A stretch of DNA of 64,000 nt, taken from positions 62,001 to 126,000 of the forward strand of contig CAMYDW010000001.1 in the NCBI GenBank assembly GCA_947254645.1. The letters are read 5' to 3'. The notes beneath the pieces were generated by a model. The model had not been told where the DNA came from, searched no databases, and saw nothing but the letters and a program-made list of their open reading frames with translations. Shown here one piece after another: positions 32,068-40,461 of the stretch (positions within the stretch are counted from its first letter, which is position 1; each line of letters opens with the position of its first letter). The stretch is from an uncultured Peptococcaceae bacterium (lineage in GTDB: Bacteria > Bacillota > Peptococcia > Peptococcales > Peptococcaceae). The translations under genes and the position numbers were made by a program.

Positions 32068-32101
32068 ATTTTATAAAAAACAATTTGAGGAGGATGTTGG
32101 T

Positions 32102-34009
32102 ATGTTAAAAATTACCTTGCCTAACGGCAGTGAAAAAGAATTTGATCAAGCAAGTGTGACCCCAATGGAAGTGGCAAAAAGCCTTTCTAATAGCTTGCCT
32201 AAAAAGGCAGTGGCAGCGAAGGTTGATGGGGTGGTTGTGGATTTAATGACCCCTATCGAAAAAGATGCCAGTGTGGCTATTTTGACCTTTGATGAAGAAG
32301 AAGGCAGAGAAGTTTTCCGTCACTCTTCCAGTCACGTTTTAGCAGAAGCGGTACAACGCTTGTGGCCAGGGACTAAGATTGCCATTGGGCCAGCGATTGA
32401 CAATGGCTTCTATTATGACTTTGATAGTGAACACACCTTTGTGCCAGAAGACTTAGAAAAAATTGAAGCTGAAATGAAAAAAATCGTCAAAGCTGGGGCT
32501 GCTTTTGAACGCCGTGAACTGCCTCGTGAAGAAGCGATTGCCTTCTTCCAAGCACGTCATGAAGATTATAAAGTAGAATTGATTCAAGACCTTCCAGAAG
32601 ATGCAGTTATTTCTCTTTATGAAGATGGCGAATATGTAGACCTATGTGCAGGCCCACACTTGCCAAAAACCTCTCAAATTAAAGCCGTCAAGCTAATGAG
32701 CATTGCAGGCGCTTACTGGCGTGGCGATGAAAAAAATAAGATGCTCCAACGTATCTATGGCACCAGCTTCCCAAAACAACAAGAATTGGATGATTACCTC
32801 AACATGCTTGAAGAAGCAAAACGTCGTGACCATCGTAAGCTTGGGAAAGAATTAGAATTGTTCTCCTTTGTGGATGAAGCACCAGGATTCCCTATCTTCC
32901 ATCCAAAGGGCATGATTTTGCGTAATGCCCTTGAAGCCTTCTGGAGAGAAGAGCACGCTAAAGCAGGCTATTCTGAAGTGCGCACCCCGCTCATTATGAA
33001 CCGTCAATTGTGGGAACGTTCTGGTCACTGGGATCATTACAAAGACAATATGTATTTCACTGAAATCGATGAACAACCATTTGCGATTAAACCAATGAAC
33101 TGCCCAGGTGGCATTTTGTTGTACAATGAATCCCTGCACAGCTATCGTGAATTGCCACTTCGTTGGGCTGAAATGGGCTTGGTACACCGTCATGAATTAA
33201 GTGGTGCATTGCACGGCTTGATGCGTGTGCGTGCTTTTACCCAAGACGATGCGCATATCTTCATGCGTGAAGACCAAATCATTGACGAATTGATTGGCGT
33301 TATGAACTTGGTAGACCGTATGTATTCAAAGTTTGGTTTTGAATACCACGTAGAATTGTCTACCCGTCCAGAAGATTCCATGGGCTCTGAGGAATTGTGG
33401 GAAAAAGCCACCGATGGCTTGCGCACTGCTCTTGAAAGCGTGGGTCGTGACTACATCATCAATCCAGGGGATGGGGCATTCTATGGTCCAAAAATCGACT
33501 TCCATTTGAAGGACACCCTTGGACGTACCTGGCAATGTGGGACCATCCAATTGGACTTCCAATTACCAGAAAAATTTGATATGACTTATATTGGCGAAGA
33601 TGGTGAAAAGCATCGTCCAGTCATGGTGCATAGAACCATTTTTGGTAGCATTGAACGCTTTATCGGTATCTTGACAGAGCATTATGCTGGGGCATTCCCA
33701 GCATGGTTGACCCCTGTGCAAGCGATGATTATTCCAATCACCTCTGCACAAGCAGACTATGCCGATGAAGTGGCTAAAAAATTAAAAGACGCTGGTGTAC
33801 GTGTTGAAGTAGACCATCGTTCTGAAAAAATGGGCTACAAGATTCGTGAAGCAACAGTGAAGAAAATCCCATATATGTTGGTTGCTGGGGCAAAAGAAGC
33901 AGAAAGCAATGAAATTTCCTTGCGCTCCTATAAAGTGGGGGATGAAGGTGCCGTTGCAGTTGATGTCTTTGTAGACCGTCTTAAGAAAGAAATTGCAGAA
34001 CGTGCATGA
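32102..34009 (+). CDS. thrS: Threonyl-tRNA synthetase
   Basis: A 635-residue class II synthetase. It has the TGS domain (residues 1-62), the editing domain with HSSSHVLAEAVQRLWP near residue 75 and CAGPHLP near 182, the catalytic core with MNCPGGILLY near 333 and RAFTQDDAHIF near 376, and the C-terminal anticodon-binding domain from about 540. ATG 32102 follows GAGGAGGATGTTGGT. It is controlled by a threonine T-box in the 388-base leader region. Codon use is that of a highly expressed gene. Confidence 0.98.
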   Translation: MLKITLPNGSEKEFDQASVTPMEVAKSLSNSLPKKAVAAKVDGVVVDLMTPIEKDASVAILTFDEEEGREVFRHSSSHVLAEAVQRLWPGTKIAIGPAIDNGFYYDFDSEHTFVPEDLEKIEAEMKKIVKAGAAFERRELPREEAIAFFQARHEDYKVELIQDLPEDAVISLYEDGEYVDLCAGPHLPKTSQIKAVKLMSIAGAYWRGDEKNKMLQRIYGTSFPKQQELDDYLNMLEEAKRRDHRKLGKELELFSFVDEAPGFPIFHPKGMILRNALEAFWREEHAKAGYSEVRTPLIMNRQLWERSGHWDHYKDNMYFTEIDEQPFAIKPMNCPGGILLYNESLHSYRELPLRWAEMGLVHRHELSGALHGLMRVRAFTQDDAHIFMREDQIIDELIGVMNLVDRMYSKFGFEYHVELSTRPEDSMGSEELWEKATDGLRTALESVGRDYIINPGDGAFYGPKIDFHLKDTLGRTWQCGTIQLDFQLPEKFDMTYIGEDGEKHRPVMVHRTIFGSIERFIGILTEHYAGAFPAWLTPVQAMIIPITSAQADYADEVAKKLKDAGVRVEVDHRSEKMGYKIREATVKKIPYMLVAGAKEAESNEISLRSYKVGDEGAVAVDVFVDRLKKEIAERA

Positions 34010-34061
34010 TAATTGAATTGTGCATCTGTCGCTCTAAATAGTGTTGTTGAGGAGAATTTTT

Positions 34062-35201
34062 ATGGGGAGAGAGCGTCCGACATCACGCACATCACAGACA
34101 AAAAGCACCTCCTCGCGCCCGTCTACAAGGCGTGCGAAGAGTGAGCGTGTGCCATCAGCATCTAACCGACGTCGTCCTGTAGAGGAAAGAACGACCCCTC
34201 CTCGTCCTGTACGTCAGGCTTCGCCACAAAGAAGGAAGCGTTGGCGCTTGCGAGGATGGGTGAAAATTGCCCTTTTGCTGTTGCTGGTTCTGCTGGTGGT
34301 GCGATTTTCGCCTGTTGGCCGTGCCAGCCATCAAAGTGCACCAGCGCCATCGGTGGTGGTGAAACAGGTGACCCATGGCATTGTGGATAAAAAAGATAAA
34401 AGTGGTTTTGATGAGAGCATTGGCAGTGATTCTGCCATCCTCATCAATGCCGACAATGGCGATGTGCTGTATGACAAGGATGCAGGTGCCCAACGTGCAC
34501 CAGCCTCCTTGACAAAAATGATGACTGCCTATGTTGCTGTGAAATACAATAAGGATTTGGACCGCAAGGTGCAGATGCCGAAAGCAGCCTTTGAGGTCAT
34601 TGACGATACTGGTGCTGCGACAAGTGGGCTGATTGTTGGGGAAACCGTGACCATCAAGGATATTCTGTATGCAGCGATGTTGTCCTCAGGGGCAGAGGCG
34701 GCAGAGGCGCTGGCATTGATTACCAGTGGGAATGAAAAATCCTTCGTGGAATTGATGAACAAGGAAGCCAAGGCGATGGGCCTAGACAGCAGTCACTTTA
34801 CCAATGTGACTGGACTAGACAATGAGAAACAATATTCCACCTGTCGTGACATGGCAAGGCTTCTCAAAACAGCCATGGGCAATAGCACCTTTAAAAGCAT
34901 TGTGACCACACGCAGCTATACCACCTCTGCCAACGATGTGCATCCAAATGGGCTGGTATTGACCCATACCATGGACAAGTATTTGGCAGATTTCCAGCGT
35001 TATTTTGAAACCAGTGAGTACAAAATTTTAGGGGGCAAAACGGGCTTTACTGAGAATGCAGGTAACTGCTTGGCCTCTATTGCAGAAAAGAAAAAGAAAC
35101 CGACCTATATTGTGGTGACCATGCACGCAACAGGCAATGGCGACCAGTATTATCAATCCGTCAAGGATGCGGTGAATCTTTATGGCAAAGCCTATGAGTA
35201 A
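34062..35201 (+). CDS. D-alanyl-D-alanine carboxypeptidase-family protein with altered SxN motif
   Basis: A 379-residue S11-family protein. The first 60 residues are cytoplasmic and rich in Arg, Ser and Pro; a membrane helix follows (WVKIALLLLLVLLVVRF, near 68-84), then an external peptidase domain from about residue 118. The nucleophile motif SLTK (near 147) and the KTG motif (GGKTGFTENAGN, near 325) are present, but the usual SGN reads SGA (MLSSGAEAAEAL, near 210), so the Asn is missing. ATG 34062 has GAGGAGAA upstream; in-frame TTG codons earlier lack a site. It follows thrS by 50 bases and may be read through from it. Activity may differ from the first enzyme at 8825. Confidence 0.85.
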   Translation: MGRERPTSRTSQTKSTSSRPSTRRAKSERVPSASNRRRPVEERTTPPRPVRQASPQRRKRWRLRGWVKIALLLLLVLLVVRFSPVGRASHQSAPAPSVVVKQVTHGIVDKKDKSGFDESIGSDSAILINADNGDVLYDKDAGAQRAPASLTKMMTAYVAVKYNKDLDRKVQMPKAAFEVIDDTGAATSGLIVGETVTIKDILYAAMLSSGAEAAEALALITSGNEKSFVELMNKEAKAMGLDSSHFTNVTGLDNEKQYSTCRDMARLLKTAMGNSTFKSIVTTRSYTTSANDVHPNGLVLTHTMDKYLADFQRYFETSEYKILGGKTGFTENAGNCLASIAEKKKKPTYIVVTMHATGNGDQYYQSVKDAVNLYGKAYE

Positions 35202-35337
35202 TCTTCTCCTAGTAAGATAATAAAAATTGTTGATTGCTCAAAAAATATTTGCCTATGATATTTGTGAAATATGAAAAGAAGCCTCTGAAAAGGGATTACT
35301 TGTGTATTTCGCATGAAAAAATAAAAAATTCATTTGC

Positions 35338-35366
35338 TTGACAACCGTCTTGTACGATGATAACAT
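35338..35366 (+). promoter_or_regulatory. Promoter of pflA-pflB
   Basis: TTGACA (35338-35343) and TAACAT (35361-35366) are separated by 17 bases. The expected start, about seven bases downstream, coincides with the 5' end of the ZTP aptamer, which supports both calls. Confidence 0.75.
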
Positions 35367-35371
35367 TCTGG

Positions 35372-35443
35372 TATCATATGACTGACGGATAATGTGGAGC
35401 ACCACATGGAGTATGATAGATGATAAAAGCCGACCGTCTGGGC
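35372..35443 (+). ncRNA. ZTP riboswitch (pfl motif)
   Basis: P1 is TATCATA (35372-35378) pairing with TATGATA (35412-35418). Inside are the conserved TGACTGACGG and GTGGAGCACCACATGGAG, and after a short linker comes the 3' domain GCCGACCGTCTGGGC (35429-35443). This matches the Fusobacterium ulcerans ZTP aptamer nearly base for base as I recall it. ZMP/ZTP binding should prevent the following terminator, inducing pfl genes when 10-formyl-tetrahydrofolate is short. Confidence 0.93.
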
Positions 35444-35467
35444 GAAAAGCCCAGATAGTCGGCTTTT
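35425..35467 (+). terminator. Expression-platform terminator of ZTP riboswitch
   Basis: The outer stem AAAAGCCGAC (35425-35434) with GTCGGCTTTT and the inner stem TCTGGGC/GCCCAGA (35437-35443 with 35449-35455) end in TTTTTT. The left arm is the aptamer's 3' domain, so ligand-bound aptamer and terminator are mutually exclusive. Confidence 0.92.
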
Positions 35468-35488
35468 TTGTGTGAAAAAGGAGATGAA

Positions 35489-36220
35489 ATGATGGTGCTA
35501 GGACGCATTCATTCCATTGAATCAATGGGATTGGTTGATGGTCCAGGGATTCGTGCAGTGATTTTCTTTCAGGGCTGCCGCCTGAGATGCTGTTATTGTC
35601 ACAATCCAGACACTTGGCAAATGGCTGAGGAAGGTAATCTGGTGCTTTCAGCAGAGGCATTGGTGGCACGAATGAGTCGTTTCAAAACGTACTGGGGCAA
35701 TAATGGTGGCATTACCTGCTCTGGCGGAGAGCCTTTGCTCCAGAGTGATTTTTTAAAAACCTTTTTGCCCCTGTGCAAACAAGCAGGGATTCATACCTGC
35801 TTAGACACGGCAGGCTGTGGCGATGGGGACTATGCGGATATTCTCAAATACACCGATTTGGTATTGTATGACATCAAGCATTACACCGAAGAAGGGTATC
35901 AACGTATCACTGGATGGCCGATGAGAGCCACGCAACAATTTTTAGAAGCGGTGCAGCGGCACGATATTCCTCTATGGATACGCCATGTGGTTGTACCCAC
36001 TCTGACCGATGGTGACAAGCATTTTGAAGGGCTGGAAAAATATTTGCAGACCATTCGAGGGATTGAAAAGGTCGAGCTTCTTCCTTATCACACCTTAGGG
36101 GTGCATAAATACGACACTCTTCATCTTTCTTATTCTTTAAAAGAGGTTCAACGAGTGGAAGCAAGCACACTTCAAGCATGGGAAAAACGACTCAATACAA
36201 ATTGTGTGACCTTGAAATAA
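35489..36220 (+). CDS. pflA: Pyruvate formate-lyase activating enzyme
   Basis: A 243-residue radical SAM enzyme that installs the glycyl radical on PflB. The cluster-binding CRLRCCYC (C-x3-C-x2-C) is near residue 29, after GLVDGPGIRAVIFFQG. GGITCSGGEPLLQ near 70 is the SAM-binding GGE region, and WIRHVVVPTLTD near 165 is typical. The start is ATG 35489 (or 35492) after AAGGAGA. It is 18 bases upstream of pflB and preceded by a ZTP riboswitch. The order activase-then-lyase is reversed relative to E. coli but common in Bacillota. Confidence 0.95.
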   Translation: MMVLGRIHSIESMGLVDGPGIRAVIFFQGCRLRCCYCHNPDTWQMAEEGNLVLSAEALVARMSRFKTYWGNNGGITCSGGEPLLQSDFLKTFLPLCKQAGIHTCLDTAGCGDGDYADILKYTDLVLYDIKHYTEEGYQRITGWPMRATQQFLEAVQRHDIPLWIRHVVVPTLTDGDKHFEGLEKYLQTIRGIEKVELLPYHTLGVHKYDTLHLSYSLKEVQRVEASTLQAWEKRLNTNCVTLK

Positions 36221-36238
36221 GCTTAGGAGGCTAATCAA

Positions 36239-38488
36239 ATGACAATGGATATGACAAACAACGCATGGGATGGATTTCGTACTGGTGAATGGAAGTATTC
36301 GGTCAATGTAGGCAATTTTATTCAAAAAAATGTGACCCCTTATGAAGCAGATGAACAATTTTTGGCCCCTATTTCAAAAAACACTCAAGCTGTTTGGGAA
36401 AAAGCCAGTGCCTTAATCGTTGAAGAAATCAAAAAAGGGATTATTGACGTAGAAACCAATGCAGTGAGTGGTGTTAATAATTTTAAACCAGGCTACATTG
36501 ACCAAGACCACGAAGTGATTGTTGGCTTGCAAACCGATGCCCCATTGAAGCGTATCGTGAATCCCTATGGTGGGATGCGCAATGCCATTACTTCCTTGGC
36601 AGAATATGGCTATGAACTGAATCCAGATATTGAAAAGCATTTTCGCACCTACCGCAAAACCCACAACGAAGGGGTGTTTGATGCTTATCCAGAACGCACC
36701 CGTTTGGCACGTACAGCAGGGCTTTTGACAGGCCTACCAGATGCTTATGGGAGAGGACGTATTGTAGGGGATTATCGCCGTGTGCCACTGTACGGAACAG
36801 ACTTCTTGATTGCTGAAAAGAAAAAAGACTTGGCGTCCCCAGCGCTTAACGGGCCAATGACCGATGAAACCATCCGCTTGCGTGAAGAAGTGCAAATGCA
36901 AATTCGTGCCTTGGAAGAAATGCGCTTGATGGCAGAAGGCTATGGCTGCGATATTTCTCGTCCAGCAGAAAATGCACGTGAAGCGGTACAAAATCTATAC
37001 TTGGCTTATCTTGCTGGGGCAAAAGAAAACAACGGTGCAGCGACCTCTTTGGGACGCACCTCCACCTTCTTGGATATTTACATCCAACGTGATATGGAAA
37101 AAGGCTTGTTGACCGAAGAAGAAGCCCAAGAATTGATTGACCAATTCATCATCAAGCTGCGTTTGATTCGTCACTTGCGCACGCCAGAATACAACGAATT
37201 GTTTGGCGGGGATCCAACCTGGGTGACTGAAGCCATTGGCGGGATGAGCACCGATGGAAGAACCTTGGTGACAAAGACCTCCTATCGCTATCTTCACAGT
37301 CTGACCAACCTTGGCACTGCCCCAGAACCAAATTTGACGGTGCTTTGGAGTCAGTCCTTGCCAGAGCCTTTCAAGGCTTACTGTGCAAAAATGAGTATTG
37401 ATACAGACTCTATTCAATACGAAAATGATGACATCATGCGCCCAGTGTATGGCGATGATTATTGCATAGCTTGCTGCGTATCAGCGATGACGGTGGGCAA
37501 ACAAATGCAATTTTTCGGTGCACGTGCCAACCTAGCAAAGAGCTTGCTCTATGCCATCAATGGTGGGGTAGATGAAAAGAAAGGCATTGAAGTGGTGCCA
37601 CATATCACCGCCATTGAAGATGACGTATTAGATTATCAGACGGTATTGGCAAACTACAAAAAGGTGCTTTCTTATGTGGCAGAGTTGTATGTGGATACCA
37701 TCAACATCATCCATTATATGCATGATAAATATGCCTACGAAAGCAGTCAAATGGCACTACACGATACATTGGTAGAACGCTTGGCGGCTTTTGGGGTGGC
37801 TGGACTCTCTATTGCGGCAGATTCCCTTTCTGCCATTAAGTTTGCCAAGGTGCGCCCAATCCGCAATGAAGCAGGCATTGCCATTGACTTTGAAACTGAA
37901 GGGGATTTTCCAAAATACGGCAACGATGACGATTTAGTCGATGACATCGCTGTAGAAATTGTGACCTATTTTACCAGGGAACTTAAAAAGCATCCCCTTT
38001 ATCGTCATGGCGTACATACCCTTTCTGCTTTGACCATCACTAGTAATGTCATGTATGGCAAGAAAACAGGCAGTACCCCAGATGGCCGTCAAGCAGGAGA
38101 GCCTTTTGCACCGGGGGCCAATCCAATGCACGGTCGTGATGCCAATGGGGCCCTATCCTCTCTCAATTCAGTGGCAAAAATTCCTTATCGCAATGTGTGC
38201 CAAGACGGGATTTCTAATACCTTCTCAATTGTGCCAACCGCATTGGGTAAAACCCCAGAGGCACAAAAAACGAACTTGGTTGGGGTATTGGATGGCTACT
38301 TTGGCAGAGGCGCCCATCATTTGAATGTCAATGTGCTGAACCTTTCCTTGCTGATGGATGCGATGGAACATCCAGAACAATATCCAACCTTGACCATTCG
38401 TGTATCAGGCTATGCAGTGAATTTCAATCGCTTGAGTCGTGAACAACAACTAGAAGTGATTAAACGTACCTTCCATCAAAGCATGTAA
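36239..38488 (+). CDS. pflB: Formate C-acetyltransferase (pyruvate formate-lyase)
   Basis: A 749-residue glycyl radical enzyme that converts pyruvate and CoA to acetyl-CoA and formate under anaerobic conditions. The catalytic cysteine pair is Cys412-Cys413 (YCIACCVSAM), and the radical Gly724 is in RVSGYAVNFNRL, followed by the normal REQQLEVIKRTFHQSM end. Full PFL length and the CC pair exclude diol dehydratase or choline lyase relatives. The start follows TAGGAGG by eight bases. Formate made here can feed 10-formyl-THF synthesis, which explains control by a ZTP riboswitch. It ends in a strong terminator. Confidence 0.98.
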   Translation: MTMDMTNNAWDGFRTGEWKYSVNVGNFIQKNVTPYEADEQFLAPISKNTQAVWEKASALIVEEIKKGIIDVETNAVSGVNNFKPGYIDQDHEVIVGLQTDAPLKRIVNPYGGMRNAITSLAEYGYELNPDIEKHFRTYRKTHNEGVFDAYPERTRLARTAGLLTGLPDAYGRGRIVGDYRRVPLYGTDFLIAEKKKDLASPALNGPMTDETIRLREEVQMQIRALEEMRLMAEGYGCDISRPAENAREAVQNLYLAYLAGAKENNGAATSLGRTSTFLDIYIQRDMEKGLLTEEEAQELIDQFIIKLRLIRHLRTPEYNELFGGDPTWVTEAIGGMSTDGRTLVTKTSYRYLHSLTNLGTAPEPNLTVLWSQSLPEPFKAYCAKMSIDTDSIQYENDDIMRPVYGDDYCIACCVSAMTVGKQMQFFGARANLAKSLLYAINGGVDEKKGIEVVPHITAIEDDVLDYQTVLANYKKVLSYVAELYVDTINIIHYMHDKYAYESSQMALHDTLVERLAAFGVAGLSIAADSLSAIKFAKVRPIRNEAGIAIDFETEGDFPKYGNDDDLVDDIAVEIVTYFTRELKKHPLYRHGVHTLSALTITSNVMYGKKTGSTPDGRQAGEPFAPGANPMHGRDANGALSSLNSVAKIPYRNVCQDGISNTFSIVPTALGKTPEAQKTNLVGVLDGYFGRGAHHLNVNVLNLSLLMDAMEHPEQYPTLTIRVSGYAVNFNRLSREQQLEVIKRTFHQSM

Positions 38489-38490
38489 TA

Positions 38491-38525
38491 AAAAAACCGA
38501 CGTGAGAAACTCACGTCGGTTTTTT
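38491..38525. terminator. Bidirectional terminator after pflB
   Basis: A 16-bp perfect stem (38491-38506 with 38510-38525, core CCGACGTGAG) has a three-base loop. It also ends the convergent CBS-domain gene. Confidence 0.94.
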
Positions 38526-38534
38526 GCTTTTATC

Positions 38535-39011
38535 TTAGTGCTGATAAGCGTTATAGCTATCAAAGAAGGAGAGAATGACATTACGGCGGCTCAATAAGCC
38601 AACGAGCTTGTCATTTTCAAGAATTGGAAGATGTTTCAAATGCTTGTTGTCCATTAATGACGTCACTTTTGCAAGATTATCATTGATGTCTGCAGCGAGC
38701 ACCTTTTTGGTGGCACAGAAGAGCACAGAAATGGTCATGAGTTCGTCAAGAATTTCTTTGTCATTAAAGTATTCTTCATCGCTCAACATGCTTGCATAAA
38801 TCAGTGGTAAGTGATCTTGTTGTTTGGTTTTGCGAGCCAAGTAACTGATGATGTCTCCATCGCTAAGAAACGCAACAACGTGTTGATTGTCATCGACAAC
38901 AGGAAGGCAACCATAGCCGTGTTTGCTGAAAAGAACGATAGCATCATGTACAGTGACCTTATCGGAAATCGACTGAGGACTTTGGATCATTACATCGCTA
39001 ATACTTTTCAT
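38535..39011 (-). CDS. Tandem CBS-domain protein
   Basis: A 158-residue protein made of two CBS motifs (residues about 1-60 and 85-150), which form one Bateman module that binds adenosine nucleotides or SAM. The motifs DVMIQSPQSISDKVTVHDAI and HLPILENDKLVGLLSRRNVI are typical. No effector domain is fused, so it is a free-standing sensor. ATG 39011 has GAGGAAG eight bases upstream; the frame's 22-residue extension is not used. It is downstream of the D-aspartate ligase gene, 68 bases apart on the same strand, and may share its transcript. Confidence 0.88.
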   Translation of the reverse strand: MKSISDVMIQSPQSISDKVTVHDAIVLFSKHGYGCLPVVDDNQHVVAFLSDGDIISYLARKTKQQDHLPLIYASMLSDEEYFNDKEILDELMTISVLFCATKKVLAADINDNLAKVTSLMDNKHLKHLPILENDKLVGLLSRRNVILSFFDSYNAYQH

Positions 39012-39079
39012 GAGTAACACTTCCTCTTTATATTTTTTTATTATTATATCACTAAATAGTTTATTGGCAAGTGCCATTT

Positions 39080-40327
39080 TTAGTCATTGATAGAGCGTTT
39101 GTTGAACCATTCTTTGTAGCGTTGCCATTGTTGATAATAAAAACGATTGATCATGATGCTGCGATACCAAGAGCGATCTTTGTCGGTCAGCAAGGTGCAG
39201 TCCCAACGGCCGCTGTTGAGTAGGCGGCGGATTTGTGGCAAGGTGCGCTCTGGTGCGTAGGTAAGGAGCAGCTTCTTTGGCACATGAATCCAAAGGGAAG
39301 GATTGTTGTGATAGTGGGTGACATCATTTTTGACATGGTCGATGCGGTCACGCACCAAATAAGGCACCAAGTTACAACCACTGACAGTGGTAAAGAAGCT
39401 GGAGCGTCCTTGGCGAATATTGATTTCAAACACTTTGTATTTGCCGTCGCGTTCATCATACTTCATGTCAAAGTTGGAGAAGCCAACAAAACCAATCGCT
39501 TCTAGGAAGCTTTTGTATTGGTCATAGACTTCTTGCACCCCTTCTTGGATGATGGCATTGTAGTTGCCAATCCCTGCTGGGGTGTAGTCCTCTAAGACGC
39601 AGTGCCCAAGACACATCGCTTGCACCTTGCCCTGCGCATCAGAGTAGGAATTGAGCACATACATGGTTGCATCATCTCCAGGGATGAAATCCTGTACAAT
39701 CAAGGTGCCAGGGTAGCCTGCTCTGTAAATATCTGCATGGATTTGCGCCAACTCTTCGGCAGTATTGGCCTTATAGGCTTTCTTTTTGCCAGGAAAATCA
39801 AGGTCCACATAGGCGATGGAGTCGCTGGCCTTTACTGCCACAGGAAAATCAAAAGGCAGGTCGAAAGGTGCTTGGTCCTCTTTGTGCAACACAAGGGTCG
39901 CAGGATAATCTAAGCCGTATTGCTCACAAATATTATAGAAATCCTCTTTGTTTTCAAGCTGTTCTTTGAGTGCACGGTCAATGTAGGGAATCACAAATTG
40001 CTCTTGTAGTTGTTCCTTGTGATTACAGAGGAGCTCTGTGTAGCGATCGCCACAAGCAATTAAAATAAGCTGGTCGTAAAAGCCTTTGTAGGTCAAAAGC
40101 ACATCTTGCAAAATTTCCAGAAAACGCTCATCTTTGTCAAAGCCATCAAAGGTTTCTACATGAACAATATGACTGTGACGTGTTTCGAGTAGGGGGATTT
40201 TACCAAGGGCGAGAGATTTCATGCCATAGGCTTCATAAAAATTTCTTGCCATTCCGTAGGCATTGGCATCAGTGCCAAGCAAAATTGGCAAAAAACGTGT
40301 ATCTGTATTTTTTATCATTCGTTCCAT
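39080..40327 (-). CDS. D-aspartate ligase (ATP-grasp), peptidoglycan cross-bridge
   Basis: A 415-residue ATP-grasp ligase resembling E. faecium Aslfm along its length: FLPILLGTDANAYGMARNF near residue 12, LIACGDRYTELL near 88, PFDFPVAVKASDS near 157, LIVQDFIPGDDATMYVLN near 207 and FEINIRQGRSSFF near 296. Aslfm adds D-aspartate to the Lys side chain of the UDP-MurNAc-pentapeptide precursor in the cytoplasm, which forms the D-Asp/D-Asn bridge. The homology implies Lys-type peptidoglycan with this bridge. The start has AAAGGCGG upstream. No aspartate racemase is nearby. A sister carboxylate-amine ligase role is possible. Confidence 0.82.
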   Translation of the reverse strand: MERMIKNTDTRFLPILLGTDANAYGMARNFYEAYGMKSLALGKIPLLETRHSHIVHVETFDGFDKDERFLEILQDVLLTYKGFYDQLILIACGDRYTELLCNHKEQLQEQFVIPYIDRALKEQLENKEDFYNICEQYGLDYPATLVLHKEDQAPFDLPFDFPVAVKASDSIAYVDLDFPGKKKAYKANTAEELAQIHADIYRAGYPGTLIVQDFIPGDDATMYVLNSYSDAQGKVQAMCLGHCVLEDYTPAGIGNYNAIIQEGVQEVYDQYKSFLEAIGFVGFSNFDMKYDERDGKYKVFEINIRQGRSSFFTTVSGCNLVPYLVRDRIDHVKNDVTHYHNNPSLWIHVPKKLLLTYAPERTLPQIRRLLNSGRWDCTLLTDKDRSWYRSIMINRFYYQQWQRYKEWFNKRSIND

Positions 40328-40461
40328 AAAAGCGTCCGCCTTTCTGTTGTGCTGCTATAATGGTAGTATAGCATAAATAGCAAGGGGCTGCACTGGTATT
40401 TGACGCCTCAAAAGGCTTTCGCTACAATGACAAGGAAAGAATCAGAAGCGAGGAAAATAAA

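Noticed and set aside
35253..35669. 138-residue minus-strand frame over the pfl leader
   Set aside because: The region is explained on the + strand by a promoter, ZTP riboswitch and the pflA start.
36239..38488. Choline trimethylamine-lyase or glycerol/diol dehydratase identity for the glycyl radical enzyme
   Set aside because: The adjacent Cys412-Cys413 pair and the full PflB C-terminus are specific for pyruvate formate-lyase.
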